Origin: Artemia franciscana
Taxonomy: Eukaryota; Arthropoda; Branchiopoda; Anostraca; Artemiidae
Direction: 5' to 3'
Length of the DNA stretch: 64,000 nt
Assembly (NCBI RefSeq): GCF_032884065.1
Contig: NC_088879.1
Span: 18,482,489 to 18,546,488 of the forward strand
A model generated the notes under the pieces. That model saw only the letters and a program-made list of their open reading frames with translations. It had not been told where the DNA came from and ran no database searches. The number at the start of each line of letters is the position of its first letter. Position 1 is the first letter of the stretch. Shown here in pieces: positions 50,101 through 64,000 of the stretch. Both the position numbers and the translations under genes were made by a program.

Positions 50101-50319
50101 ATATAATCTGGCGTAACGGACAGACAACTTATTTTTATATATATAGATAGATATATAATTATTGTTCCTGAACGAACAATTATTAAATTAGAAACTGGAC
50201 AAAAAAAGCATAATGTTGTGTATTCAAGTTCATCGTAGTTAAATTATGTACACCAACCATTAATTGTTTACTGATTCAAGTAAATTAATCAAGTTATACA
50301 AGAATCATAAATATTAATA
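50101..50319. mobile_element. Minus-strand Helitron 5' end and diverged helicase relic
   Basis: 5'-TC of a minus-oriented leader at 50147, then on the plus strand a near-perfect hairpin AATTATTGTTC-CTGAAC-GAACAATTATT and AACTGGACAAAAAAAGC...GTATTCAAG, a distant relative of the RepHel C-terminus. Inverted copy at about 16400-16570. Confidence 0.5.
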
Positions 50320-50395
50320 CCTTGTGATGGCGTAGTGGATACAGCCATACTTTCTGGGTTGAAGGTTTGGAGGTTCAATCCCACGTGTCGCAAGG
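50320..50395 (+). repeat. tRNA-like sequence, second copy
   Basis: Plus-strand copy of 16279-16354, with one difference in the A box (TGGCGTAGTGG, a better match to consensus). 7-bp acceptor-like stem, B box GGTTCAATCCC. Downstream at about 50407-50427 is the palindrome AGAAACTTAATTAAGTTTCT and at about 50460-50481 GTGTCATAC-TGTTTT-GTATGACAC. Confidence 0.55.
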
Positions 50396-50482
50396 TTTGG
50401 AGTTGTAGGAAACTTAATTAAGTTTCTTCTTTTCTTCATTATTTTTATTTGTAATACTTGTGTCATACTGTTTTGTATGACA

Positions 50483-53527
<3,045 letters not shown>

Positions 53528-53547
53528 TATATATATATATAGCATGT

Positions 53548-53579
<32 letters not shown>

Positions 53580-54292
53580 GCAGCAACGTTGCGGATATTC
53601 CGGACGACGCAAGTGCCAACGCTATATCATTTTTTGATCGAACTGATGCAAGAATCGGTTTTATCACAAACGTTTTACCAGTACCTTCCGGCGAATCCAA
53701 AAAGAAAATTTCTCCAACGTTGTTATCGACACAACGCATTATCGTATCATAAATGTCTTTTTGTTCTGACGTTAGCTTGGAAATGTTATTTTGTAGATAC
53801 GACAACAGATCACTCGTACTGTAACTTTGTTCACGATCCAATTCTACACATGTCGAAATAGCAGCGGTACGATTAGGTGAAGGCATTCCAAAATCCTGAA
53901 GAGGTTTCTTTGCCATACAAAAAAACACTATGACCATTCTGTAAATGTACCGCTAAGTAAACAACAGCTGGACTACGTTCATGTATCGGAAATGAAAGAA
54001 TTTGCCAAACAGCTTCATTACCGCTTACGTATCTTCCAGCCTGATATTGCACGATTTCGTCGATATCTTTGATTTCGGACTGCAAGCCAAAAACTGCCAG
54101 GTCACTACCTTTGTTGACGTATTTACATATTTATTTGATTGCCTTTACGGAGTTACAGTATTCAACGTTCATGTGTGCATTAAATGTTTTTGATAATAAT
54201 GGGGAATATGGAACAACCCACTGGTTATCTACATCAATGGGGGTACCGTTACGCTTCTTTATTATTGCTGTTTTACCGCCATCTTCAGAAAA
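53580..54292 (-). pseudogene. RepHel fragment with internal deletion, shared breakpoint
   Basis: Minus strand: AVLPFLLY-side sequence [23 protein letters not shown], a TAA in the tyrosine motif, MAV to QSEIKDIDEIVQYQAGRYVS, then a deletion near 53925 joins LQNGHSV to FCMAKKPLQDFGMPS, followed by DSPEGTGKT (a Gly of the P-loop changed to Glu) and GIS/ATLL at the (AT)n border 53579. Beyond 54292 a plus-strand [13 protein letters not shown] resembles a diverged RepHel start. Confidence 0.78.
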
Positions 54293-54391
54293 TCGTTCTT
54301 AGACAAATTCTTAATTGTAAGAAGATCGTGGACGGAAAAATGTTTAATAGTAAAATGACTGAAGAGCCTACAATGACAACAGACACACAAC

Positions 54392-54511
<120 letters not shown>

Positions 54512-54621
54512 ATATATATAAAAATAAGTTGTCTGTCTGTGTGTCTGTCTGTGGATCAGGTGACGTCATGTTTCTGTGTTGACTGACGTCATGAAGTTAG
54601 TTGTCGTCATTTTTGCAATGA

Positions 54622-54712
54622 CGGTGACGTCATTCAAGATATTTAAGACATGTTAGTTGTCGTCATTTTTGCAATAACGGTGACGTCATTCAAGATATTT
54701 AAGACATATGTT
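54622..54712 (+). promoter_or_regulatory. Duplicated CRE module upstream of RepHel copy D
   Basis: Two units of GCAAT(G/A)ACGGTGACGTCATT followed by CAAGATATTTAAGACAT, with TGACGTCA at 54625-54632 and 54681-54688. The TATATAAG of copy B is TATTTAAG here. The ATG is at 54730. Confidence 0.55.
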
Positions 54713-54729
54713 CACGTAGAAATCTATTA

Positions 54730-57700
54730 ATGTTTAAGTTTAAAATGACTGATGAACTTACAATGGCAAAAGCCGATGAAGATGCTCAAAGAGTCTATGC
54801 CAAAAAACTTGCTGCTGATAGAGAAAGTCAGAAAAGAAAGCGTGCCGAGGAATCAAAAGAACAGCAAGAAAACAGGCTTGAGGCTGATAGAGAAAGAAAG
54901 AACAGAAAGCGTGCCGAGGAATCAAAAGAACAGCAAGGAAACAGGCTTGAGGCTGATAGAGAAAGAAAGAAAAGAAAGCGTGCCGAGGAACTACCAGAGC
55001 AACGCGGAAGCAGACTTGCTGCTAAAAGAGAAAGTGAAAAAAGAAGGCGTGCCGAGGAATTACAAGAACAGCAAGAAATCAGGCTTGCTGCTGATAGAGA
55101 AAGTAAGAAAAGAAAGCGTGCCGAGGAATCAGAGCAACCTGAAAGTTATCGCCTGGCATTCAGGTACAACCCAGTCGATGATTATAGCTTGAGTAGATGT
55201 GTTCAAATCGGGACATTGTCTAAAATTTGTCCCTATTGCAAGGCCTTGAAATTCAATGGTGAAACAATGGGAATGTGTTGCGCCTCAGGAAAAGTTAAAC
55301 TTCCTCTATTTGCTGCAACATCAGAGCCATTGAAGACTTTCCTTACTGGAACTACGTCAGAATCTAAGCGTTTTTTGTCACAAATCAGAAAATACAACTC
55401 ATGTTTCCAAATGACGTCGTTTGGAGCCCAAATCGAAAATCAAGATCAATTTATGTCTACTTTCAAAGTAAAAGGGCAAATTTATCATAGAGCAGGGTCC
55501 CTTCTACCATTCTCAGGCCAGAATCATAAATTTTTACAATTGTACTTCATCAGTGATAGAAATTCTGAATTGAATGCACGTTGCGAAATTTCTCCCAACG
55601 TTGAAAGGACAATCGTTTCCCAATTGCAACATCTTTTCCACGAAAATAATAATTTAGTGCGTTTGTTCAAAACAGCCATCGATTTGATGCCTACTAATAC
55701 GCATAAAATTGTTATTTCCGCTGACAAAACGCCTCCTGGCCAACATGTGCGTAGATACAATGCTCCAACTATCGACGAAGTGGCAATCGTTATGGTCGGT
55801 GATTAGTTTTTACCTCGAGATATTATTCTTCATAAGCGAAACGCTCAGTTGTTAAGAATTGCTGAAACTCATCGATGCTACGATGCCCTACAATATCCTA
55901 TCATTTTTTGGGATGGAGCCGACGGCTATCACTTTAATATTAAATTGATGAATACAGCCACTAACAAAGAAATGAATAAGAAATGCAGTGCAATGCATTA
56001 TTATTCCTATAGACTAATGATTCGGCAGGATGAAGAAAATTATATTTTAAAATGCCGTGAATTGTTTCACCAATTTGTCGTTGATATGTATGCTAAAATT
56101 GAATCAGAACGTTTGCTATATATCCGCCTGAATCAGACCAAGCTCCGCTCTGAACAATACATTCATTTGCGAGATGCAGTTATAAATGACGGTAATACCA
56201 CAAACGTTGGAAGATTAACAATTTTACCTTCGTCATATGCTGGCAGTCCCCGTCATATGCATGAATATGCTCAAGATGCTATTGCGTATGTTCGTCTCTA
56301 TGGTCGTCCAGATTTATTTATTACATTTACATGTAATCAATCATGGGACGAGATACTGTAGCTTTTACTTCAAGGACAATCGGCGGTTCATAGGCATGAC
56401 ATTACGGCCCGTGTCTTCCGGCAAAAGTTGAAATCACTGATAAACTACATAGTAAAACTTGAAGTGTTTGAGTCAGTGCGATGCTGGATGTACTCAGTGG
56501 AATGGCAAAAACGAGGTTTGCCACACGCACATATACTAATCTGGCTACATAAAAAAATTACTTCGAACGAAATTGTGATTTCCGCTGAAATACCTGATAC
56601 AAATTTCGATAAGGGGTTACATGATATTATTGTAAAAAATATGATACATGGACCTTGCGGTGCACTGAACGAAAATTCACCATGCATGGCCAAAGGAAGG
56701 CGCACAAAGCAATATCCTCGACTTTTAGCATCCAATTACTGGCAATGATGGTTACCCACAATATAGAAGAAGATCTACTGAAGATGGCGGTAAAACAGCA
56801 ATAATAAAGAAGCGTAACGGTACCACCATCGAAGTAGATAACCAGTGGGTTGTTCCATATTCCCCATTATTATCAATCATGTTTAATGCACACATAAACG
56901 TTGAATACTGTAACTCCGTAAAGGCAATCAAATGCATAAGTAAATACGTCAACAAAGGCAGTGACATGGCAGATTTTGGCTTGCAGCCCGAAATCAAAGA
57001 TTTCGACGAAATCGTACAATATCAAGCTGGAAGATACATAAGCAGTAATGAAGCTGTTTGGCGAATCTTTCATTTCCGATACATGAACGTAGTCCAGCTG
57101 TTGTTCACTTAGCGGTACATTTACAGAATGGTCAACGTGTTTATTTCACGGAAACCAACGTGCAACAAAGAGTCCTGAGTCCACCGGATACAACATTAAC
57201 AGCTTTTTTTCGCTTTGCAAAAATGATTCTTTTGCAAAAAAACTGCTGTATACTGAAGTGCCTTCGTATTACACGTGGAATACTAAAAATAAAGTATTTG
57301 AACGTCGAAAACAGGGTAAGTCAGTCGACGGCCAACCTACCATCTTCAAAGATACCACGATAGGAAGACTCTACACCGTTCACCCCAATCAACATGAATG
57401 CTTCTTTCTACGCCTGCTTTTGGTGAATGTACCCGGTCCGACATCCTTTGAGTATTTGAGAACTGTAAACAGTACTATACATGACACTTACCGTAGTGCA
57501 TGCCAAGCTCTGAATTTATTGGAGAATGACCAACACTGGGATAACTGCATCAATGACGCGTGCGAAACGTCAACCCCTAGTCAAATTCGTGCATTGTTTG
57601 GCATCATTTTAACAACTTGCTCTCCATCAGCTCCTACAGAGTTATGGGAAAAATATAAGTCAAAAATGTCCGAAGATATACTCCATCGAAAACAGTTAGA

Positions 57701-57743
57701 GACGTCAGATATGACTTTTGATTTTACATCAGAAATTTATTAG
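54730..57743 (+). pseudogene. Helitron RepHel, copy D (Rep part, helicase deleted)
   Basis: Rep-helicase relic with a clean start: MFKFKMTDELTMAKADEDAQ, five 23-residue basic repeats, CPYCKALKFNGE...CC, then two C-to-T nonsense changes, CAG to TAG at 55804 (GD-stop-FLPRD) and at 56359 (EIL-stop-LLLQ). Rep motif 1 (FITFTCNQSWDEI) and HUH (PHAHILIWL) are present. A 6-nt deletion changes EIDDVIS to EIVIS at 56574. Frameshifts lie near 56740 and 57066, and the first half of the tyrosine motif is YICKY changed to CISKY. The frame ends at MTFDFTSEIY-stop by the internal deletion before helicase motif I. The first 358 codons are open. Confidence 0.9.
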
Positions 57744-57990
57744 TACATACGGCTTTGTATACGCACAGACAATGGGAAAGCCAAGAATGTTGTTTATTCG
57801 CAATTTTTACGTAGTTTGAAACACATATATAAATCTATCTATATTCACAGGTGGGACACAGGGACACAACTACAATGGCGCGTAACTAATATGGCGCGTA
57901 ACGACTTACGCGCGCGGGGGGGCTTGGGGGGGCACGAAGCGCCCCACCAACTAGGTGTTGGGGTGGCGCGAAGCGCCACCCCAACAGCTA

Positions 57991-58307
<317 letters not shown>

Positions 58308-58581
58308 TCTATATATATAAAAATAAGTTGTTTGTGGGTTATGTCTGTCTGTCTGTCTGTCTGTCTGTCCGCTCATAAATGACGACTGGGACACAGGGAC
58401 ACAACTACAACGGTGACACCAGTGGGGGCACAGGGGGATATATAAATGACGATGGAGACACAGGGAATGTTTGATTAGCAATCACCATCAACAAAACTCA
58501 AGTGCAATCATTAGAATAATGAGGTATAGATCTGAATACGGATTGTTGTTCCCATGGACAATTATATGTTGCAGACAGTAA

Positions 58582-58809
58582 GAAAACAGGCTTGCAGCTG
58601 ATAGAGAAAGTAAGAAAAGAAAGCGTGTCGAGGAATCACAAGAACACCAAGAAAACAGGCTTGCGGCTAAACAACGCAAAACCGCGCAGTTAGATGAAAA
58701 TCCACCTGGAAAGCGAGAGTCAAAACATATCAAAACTGAAAATGATAGCGATGATGATTGGGTTTGGGATTTTGACTTGGATAAGGTCATCAATGCCTAC
58801 CAGATTTAA
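58582..58809 (+). pseudogene. Basic repeat fused to acidic C-terminus, 75 codons, no start
   Basis: Open from just after a TAA at 58579: ENRLAADRESKKRKRVEESQ, EHQENRLAAKQRKTAQLDEN, then PPGKRESKHIKTENDSDDDW and VWDFDLDKVINAYQI-stop. The first part is the same 23-residue repeat as the RepHel N-terminus. The second part matches nothing in the RepHel copies here. It is strongly acidic and aromatic at its end. No ATG is in frame; upstream is a helicase relic. It may be the 3' end of a separate Helitron-borne or captured gene that shares the repeat. Function is unknown. Confidence 0.5.
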
Positions 58810-58930
58810 GTTAAAAAACAAAGGTTCGGCGATATATACTTCATAGTGACGCTGAAAAATAAAGAAGAAAAAAAAATGAAAAAATATAAAAAACTAAAAA
58901 AAAACTAAAAAGAAAAAACACTCAAAGATA
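58810..58930. other. Possible 3' untranslated region of the acidic-tail fragment
   Basis: AAAAATAAAGAAG at about 58853 contains an AATAAA-type polyadenylation signal about 47 nt after the stop codon at 58807. Beyond it an A-rich stretch leads back into the minisatellite. Poly(A) followed by array sequence could mark a captured 3' end. Confidence 0.35.
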
Positions 58931-59739
58931 AATTACAGACCGGGACACAAATGACGACCGACACAGAGGGAATATAACTGACGACCAGGAACCTCAAAGA
59001 AAAATTACAGACTGGGACACCCGGAAACAAATCACGACCGGGAATATAAATGACGACCGGGACGCAGGGACACAACTACAATGGGGACGCCGGGGGCACA
59101 GGCGGGATATATAATTGACGACATAGACACAGGGATTGTTTGAATAGAAATTACAGACTGGGACATCGGGACACAAATGACGACCGGGACACTGGGGCAC
59201 AGGGAATATAAATGACGACCGGGACACTCAAAGAGAAAATACAAACTGGGACACCAGGACACAGGGAATATAAATGCTATTTATATGCACAAACAATGGG
59301 ACAGCGAAGAATGTTGTATATTCGCATGTTTTACGTAGTTAAAAATATATATATATATCTATCTCTATTCACAGGTGGGACACAGGGACACAGCTACAAT
59401 GGCGCGTAACTAATATGGCGCGTAACGACTTACGCGCGCGGGGGGGCTTGGGGGGGGGTGCGAAGCACCCCTCCAACTAGGTGTTGGGGTGGCGCGAAGC
59501 GCCGCCCCAACAGCTAGTATATATATTGTTGGGGTGGCACTTCGTGCCACCCCAACAACTAGTTGGTGGGGCGCTTCGTGCCCTCCCAAGCCCCCACAAG
59601 CGCCTAAGTCGTTACGCGCCATATTAGTTACGTGCCATTGTAGTTGTGTCCCTGTGTCCCACGTGTGAATATAGATAGATTTATATATGTGTTTCAAACT
59701 ACGTAAAAATTGCGAATATACAACATTCTTGGCTTTCCC

Positions 59740-59905
59740 ACTACTGGGAGCTTTCCGTTTCCAATTGCCAGCATTTGATCTGAAAATGTTTGACCAGAGT
59801 CATCGTTTTGCAATCGGACACGCATATTTGTAGTTAATTTTAATATTTTTACGTGTGCCCATAAATTAGAATTTTTCAGGCAAGCATTCATTTCGTCTGC
59901 AGGAG
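59740..59905 (-). pseudogene. Displaced helicase segment in the Helitron 3' region
   Basis: Minus strand TPADEMNACLKNSNLWAHVK to QMLAIGNGKLPV, joined at both ends to the 3' untranslated GTAGTTT and GTGGGAAAGCC blocks. It equals one unit of the tandem at 36602-37020 and lies outside the RepHel gene of copy E. Confidence 0.75.
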
Positions 59906-60085
59906 TTAAACTACGTAAAAATTGCGAATATACAACATTCTTGGCTTTCCCATTGTCTGTGCATATACAAAGCCGTATGTACTAATAATGACGTCATATG
60001 CAAACGCTCTTTTTACAAACAAACAAACAAGCATACACACAACTCGTTTTTATATAGATAGATAGATAGATAGATACAATACAAA

Positions 60086-63000
60086 TTAACTGCGTAAAAC
60101 TTGCGAATATACAACATTCTTCGCTGTCCAATTGTCGTTCCATATAAATAGATTGTCAGGTTTACCGACCCTCGAACATGCAACGTACACTTGTCCATGG
60201 GAAAAACAATCAGTATTAAGATCTATACCATATTTTTCTAATGATTGACCTTGAGCTTTGTTAATGGTGATTGCAAATGCTAATCGAATTGGGAATTGCA
60301 ATCTTTTAAATTGAAAAGGCAGATCCGTTGGAATCATGGGAATGCGAGGAATAAGAACAGCCTCACCCTAAAAAGGGCCTGTCAAGGTTTTGGCCTCTAT
60401 TAGGTTTTCCATTGTTTTTTTTTTACGGCAAGTCGCGTGCCATTGCAAGGCTTTGGTGGGTTGATATTTCTTAAAAGTATTATTGGTACGCCTATTTTTA
60501 GTTGTAGCACGTGTGGTGGAAACCCTGAAAGATCTATGGAATTTAAAAATTCAGATGGATAATTAACCGCTTCATTTGGTTCCAAAACTGTGTCGACTGA
60601 CTTGTAAAGGACTGCCTGGTCTCAAATCGTGGTCAATTGTTGATTTCGTGGACATCTATATTTTTGGGTGCGAGAATCACTCTTTCACTTAGCCATTTAT
60701 TATTTTTATAATTTTTTAGAATATTCGGAAATACTTTTTCAATCAATTCATTTTTGGACGTCACTAAATTACAGAAATCAGCAGGTAGTTGTATATGTCC
60801 TGAAATTGAGTCTACTGGGAGCTTTCCGTTTCCCATTGCCAGCAATTGATCTGAAAATGTTTGACCAGAGTCATCGTTTTGCAATCGGACACGCATATTT
60901 GTAGTTAATTTTAATATTTTTACATTGCCCAGAAATTAGAATTTTTCAGGCAAGCATTCATTTCGTCTGCAGGAGTTGATCTAGGTATTATAGGTAACGT
61001 TTGCCTGAAATCTCCCGCAAGCAATATTAATGTGCTGCCAAAGGGTTTCGACTTCCCTCTCAAATCTTTCAAGCATTGATCCAGAGCCTCGAGCGATTTT
61101 TTGTGTGCCATTGTGCACTCATCCCAAATAATAAGTTTGTATTGCTGCAATACTTTACCCATCCCAGATATTTAGAAATACTGCATGTGGGAGTTTCTGT
61201 AGAATTCAAATTCAGAGGCAATTTCAAAGCGGAATGATCAGTTCTTCACCAGGCAGCAATGTTGCGGCTATTCCGGACGACGCAATTGCCAACGCTATAT
61301 CATTTTTTGATCGAATTGATGCCAGAATCAGTTTTATCACAAACGTGCTACCAGTACCTCCTGGCGCATCCAAAAAGAAAATTTCTCCAACGTTGTTATC
61401 GACACAATGCATTATCGTATCATAAATGTCTTTTTGTTCCGACGTTAACTTGGAAATGTTATTTTGTACATACGACAATAGATCACTCTTACTGTAACTT
61501 TGTTCACGATCCAATTCTACACATGTCGAAACAGCAGCAATACGGTTAGGTGAAGGCATTCCCAAATCCTGAAGAGGTTTCTTTGCAATACGTACGCACA
61601 AATCTTCTATAATAACTAAAGTGTAGTTATAAATTTCTGATGTAAAATCAAAAGTCATATCTGACGTCTCTAATTGTTTTCGACGGAGTATATCTTCGGA
61701 CATTTTTGACTTATATTTTTCCCATAACTCTGTAGGAGCTGATGGAGAGCAAGTTGTTAAAATGATGCCAAACATTGCACGAATTTGACTTGGGGTTGAC
61801 GTTTCGCACGCTTCATTGATGCAGTTATCCCAGTGTTGGCCATTCTCCAATAAATTCAGAGCTTGGCATGCACTACGGTAAGTGTCATGTGTAGTACCGT
61901 TTACAGTTCTCAGATACTCAAAGGATGTCGGATCGGGTACATTCACCAAAAGCAGGCGTAGAAAGAAGCATTCATGTTGATTGGGGTGAACGGTGTACAG
62001 TCTTCCTATCGTGGTATGTTTGATATGGTAGGTTGGTCGTCGACTGACTTACCCTGTTTTCGACGTTCAAGTACTTTATTTTTAGTATTCCACGTGTAAT
62101 ACGAAGGCACTTCAGTATACAGCAGTGTTTTTGCAAAAGAATCATTTTTGCAAAGCGAAAAAAAAGCTGTTAATTTTGTATCCGGTGGATTCAGGGCTCT
62201 TTGTTGCATGTTGGTTTCCGAGAAATAAACACGTTGACCATTCTGTAAATTTACCGCTAAGTGAACAACAGCTGGACTACGTTCATGTATCGGAAATGAA
62301 AAAATTCGCCAAACAGCTTCATTACTGCTTATGTATCTTTCAGCCTGATATTGTACGATTTCGTCGAAATCTTTGATTTCGGGCTGCAAGCCAAAAACTG
62401 CCATGTCACTGCCTTTGTTGACGTATTTACATATGTATTTGATTGCCTTTACGGAGTTACAGTTTTCAATGTTTATGTGTGCATTAAATGTTTTTGATAC
62501 TAATGGGGAATACGGAACAACCCACTGGTGATCTACTTCGATGGTGGTACCGTTACGCTTCTTTATTATTGCTGTTTTACCGCCATCTTCAGTAGATCTT
62601 CTTCTATATTGTGGGTAGCCATCATTGCCAGTAATTTGTGTTGGATACTAAAAGTCGAGGATATTGCTTTGTACACCTTCCTTTGGCCATGCATGGTGAA
62701 TTTTCGTTCAGTGCACCGCAAGGTCCATGTATCATATTTTTTACAATAATATCATGTAACCCCTTATCGACATTTTTATCAGGTATTTCAGCGGAAATCA
62801 CATCATCAATTTCGTTCGAAGTAATTGTTTTATGTAGCCAGATTAGTATATGTGCGTGTGGCAAACCTCGTTTTTGCCATTCCACTGAGTACATCCAGCA
62901 TCGCACTGACCGAAATACTTCAAGTTTTACTATGTAGTTTATCAGTGATTTCAACTTTTGCCGGAAGACACGAGCCGTAAAGTCATGCCCATGAACCGCC

Positions 63001-64000
63001 GATTGTCCTTGAAGTAAAAGCTGCAGTATCTCGTCCCAAGATTGATTACATGTAAATGTAATAAATAAATCTGGACGACCATAGAGACGAACATACGCAA
63101 AAGCATCTTGAGCATATTCATGCATATGACGGGAACTGCCAGCATATGACGAAGGTAAAATTGTTAATCTTCCAACAGTTCTGGTATTACCGTCATTTAT
63201 AACTGCATCTCGCAAATGAATTTATTATTCAGAGCGGAGCTTGGTCTGATTCAGGTGGATATGTAGCAAACGTTCTGATTCAATTTTAGCATACATATCA
63301 ACGACAAACTGGTGAAACAATTCACGGCATTTTAAAATATAATTTTCTTCATCCTGCCGAATCATTAGTCTATAGGAATAATAATAAATTGCACTGCATT
63401 TCTTATTCATTTCTTTGATAGTGGCTGGATTCATCAATTTAATATTAAAGTGATAGACGTCGGCTCCATCCCAAAAAATGATAGGATATTGTAGGGCATC
63501 ATACCATCGATGAGTTTCAGCAATTCTTAAGAATAATGCCGCTTATGAAGAATAATATCTCGAGATAAAAGCTGATCACCGACCATAACGATTGCCACTT
63601 CGTCGATAGTTGGAGCATTGTATCTACGCACATGTTGGCCAAGAGGCGGTTTTTCAGCGGAAATAACAATTTTATGCGTATCAGTAGGCATCAAATCGAT
63701 GGCTGTTTTGAACAGACGCACTAAAATATTATTTTCGTGGAAAAGATGTTGCAATTGGGAAACGATTGTCCTTTCAACGTTGGGAGAAATTTCGCAACGT
63801 GCATTCAATTCAGAATTTCTATCACTGATCACTGAATCACTGAAGTACAATTGTAAAAATTTATGATTCTCGCCTGAGAATGGTAGAACGGACCCTGCTC
63901 TATGATAAATTTGCCCTTTTACTTTGAAAGTAGACATAAATTGGTCTGGATTTTCGATTTGGGCTCCAAACGACGTCATTTGGAAAAATGAGTTGTATTA
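60086..64000 (-). pseudogene. Helitron RepHel, copy E (nearly full length, frameshifted)
   Basis: Minus strand, cut by the window end in the region before MTSFGAQIENPDQF. It keeps Rep motif 1 (FITFTCNQSWDEI near 63050), HUH (PHAHILIWL near 62860), both tyrosines (AIKYICKYVNKGSDM near 62410-62450), a changed Walker A (GGTGST, Lys to Ser, near 61350), IIWDEC, GDFRQTLPII, ITINKAQGQSLE and CSRVG. Breaks: a stop in place of Tyr (TAA near 63221), shifts near 63530, 63440, 62635, 62020, 61235, 61165, 60915, 60640 and 60405. It is the only copy in the window with motif 1, HUH and both tyrosines together, but the helicase P-loop is mutated and the frame is broken. Confidence 0.9.

Larger units (their letters stand above)
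58308..59517 (+). mobile_element. Complete non-autonomous Helitron with an acidic-tail coding fragment
   Basis: 5'-TC at 58308, (GTCT)n leader, minisatellite (58380-58470), helicase relic (58470-58573), then a segment decoding to the RepHel basic repeat plus an unfamiliar C-terminus (58582-58809), more minisatellite (58930-59275), a short helicase relic, and the terminal module. Hairpin 1 is changed to GGGGTGC-GAA-GCACCCC. Hairpin 2 at 59482-59512, CTAG 59514-59517. Confidence 0.85.
59527..64000 (-). mobile_element. Long Helitron carrying RepHel copy E, runs off the window
   Basis: Minus orientation. The 3' hairpin 59527-59557 (GGCAC-GAA-GTGCC, compensated) lacks the terminal CTAG and passes directly into AT. 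Inward: hairpin 1, GCGCGTAA repeats, a chimeric helicase segment (59740-59905), the small-element unit with TGACGTCA (about 59990), then RepHel. The 5' end is outside the window. Confidence 0.82.

Overview
The window looks like an AT-rich invertebrate nuclear genome, most likely an arthropod; the species cannot be read from the sequence. Evidence for a eukaryote is spliced coding exons with GT/AG borders, LINE and hAT fossils, tRNA-derived repeat signatures and long (AT)n microsatellites. Two 100-N scaffold gaps (12545-12644 and 38091-38190) show it is a draft assembly.

Region 1 (1-12.5 kb) is host-like sequence with sparse exons and old repeats. It has two decayed LINE fragments (1-450 and 1445-2098), foldback repeats (2.4-4.6 kb), a C-terminal piece of an ATP13A-type P5B ATPase on the minus strand (5764-6357), two consecutive minus-strand exons of a CUPID/DUF3338-domain gene (10161-10423 and 7641-7794), a fossil hAT-type transposase (8480-9473) and an (AT)n tract. 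The CUPID exon carries an in-frame TAG and the ATPase exon lacks an internal transmembrane segment, so both genes are broken here or the assembly has errors.

Region 2 (12.6-64 kb) is almost entirely one Helitron (rolling-circle transposon) population. The defining ends are 5'-TC (TCTATATATATAAAAA...GTTGTCTGT) and 3'-CTAG preceded by two GC-rich hairpins whose loops are always GAA, with A on the 5' side or T on the 3' side of the insertion, very often inside (AT)n. Five long RepHel genes lie at 22300-26806(-), 34126-36426(+), 44903-49676(+), 54730-57743(+) and 60086-64000(-), with shorter fragments at 20938-22116, 29205-30899, 37385-38090, 38191-38661 and 53580-54290. They encode a basic coiled-coil repeat, a CxxC/CC zinc-like motif, a HUH Rep domain with two tyrosines and a Pif1-like SF1 helicase. 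None is intact. Even the 1,583-codon reading frame at 44925 has an N-terminal frameshift and a 54-codon deletion of Rep motif 1. Non-autonomous relatives keep the 5' end, the 3' end and the last ~70 codons of the helicase, and have filled the middle with A-rich CTAAAAA arrays and a G-rich ~27-bp minisatellite.

Much of 12.6-21.4 kb recurs in inverted orientation at 38.2-44.6 and 50.1-52.8 kb. Comparing the arms gives two filled/empty site pairs for a ~1.3-kb non-autonomous Helitron in (AT)n. The points most worth a second look are the tandem GAA-loop terminator hairpins with compensatory stem changes, the duplicated CRE+TATA promoter module ahead of RepHel, the terminator-derived minisatellite, and an acidic C-terminal coding fragment (58582-58809) fused to the RepHel basic repeat.
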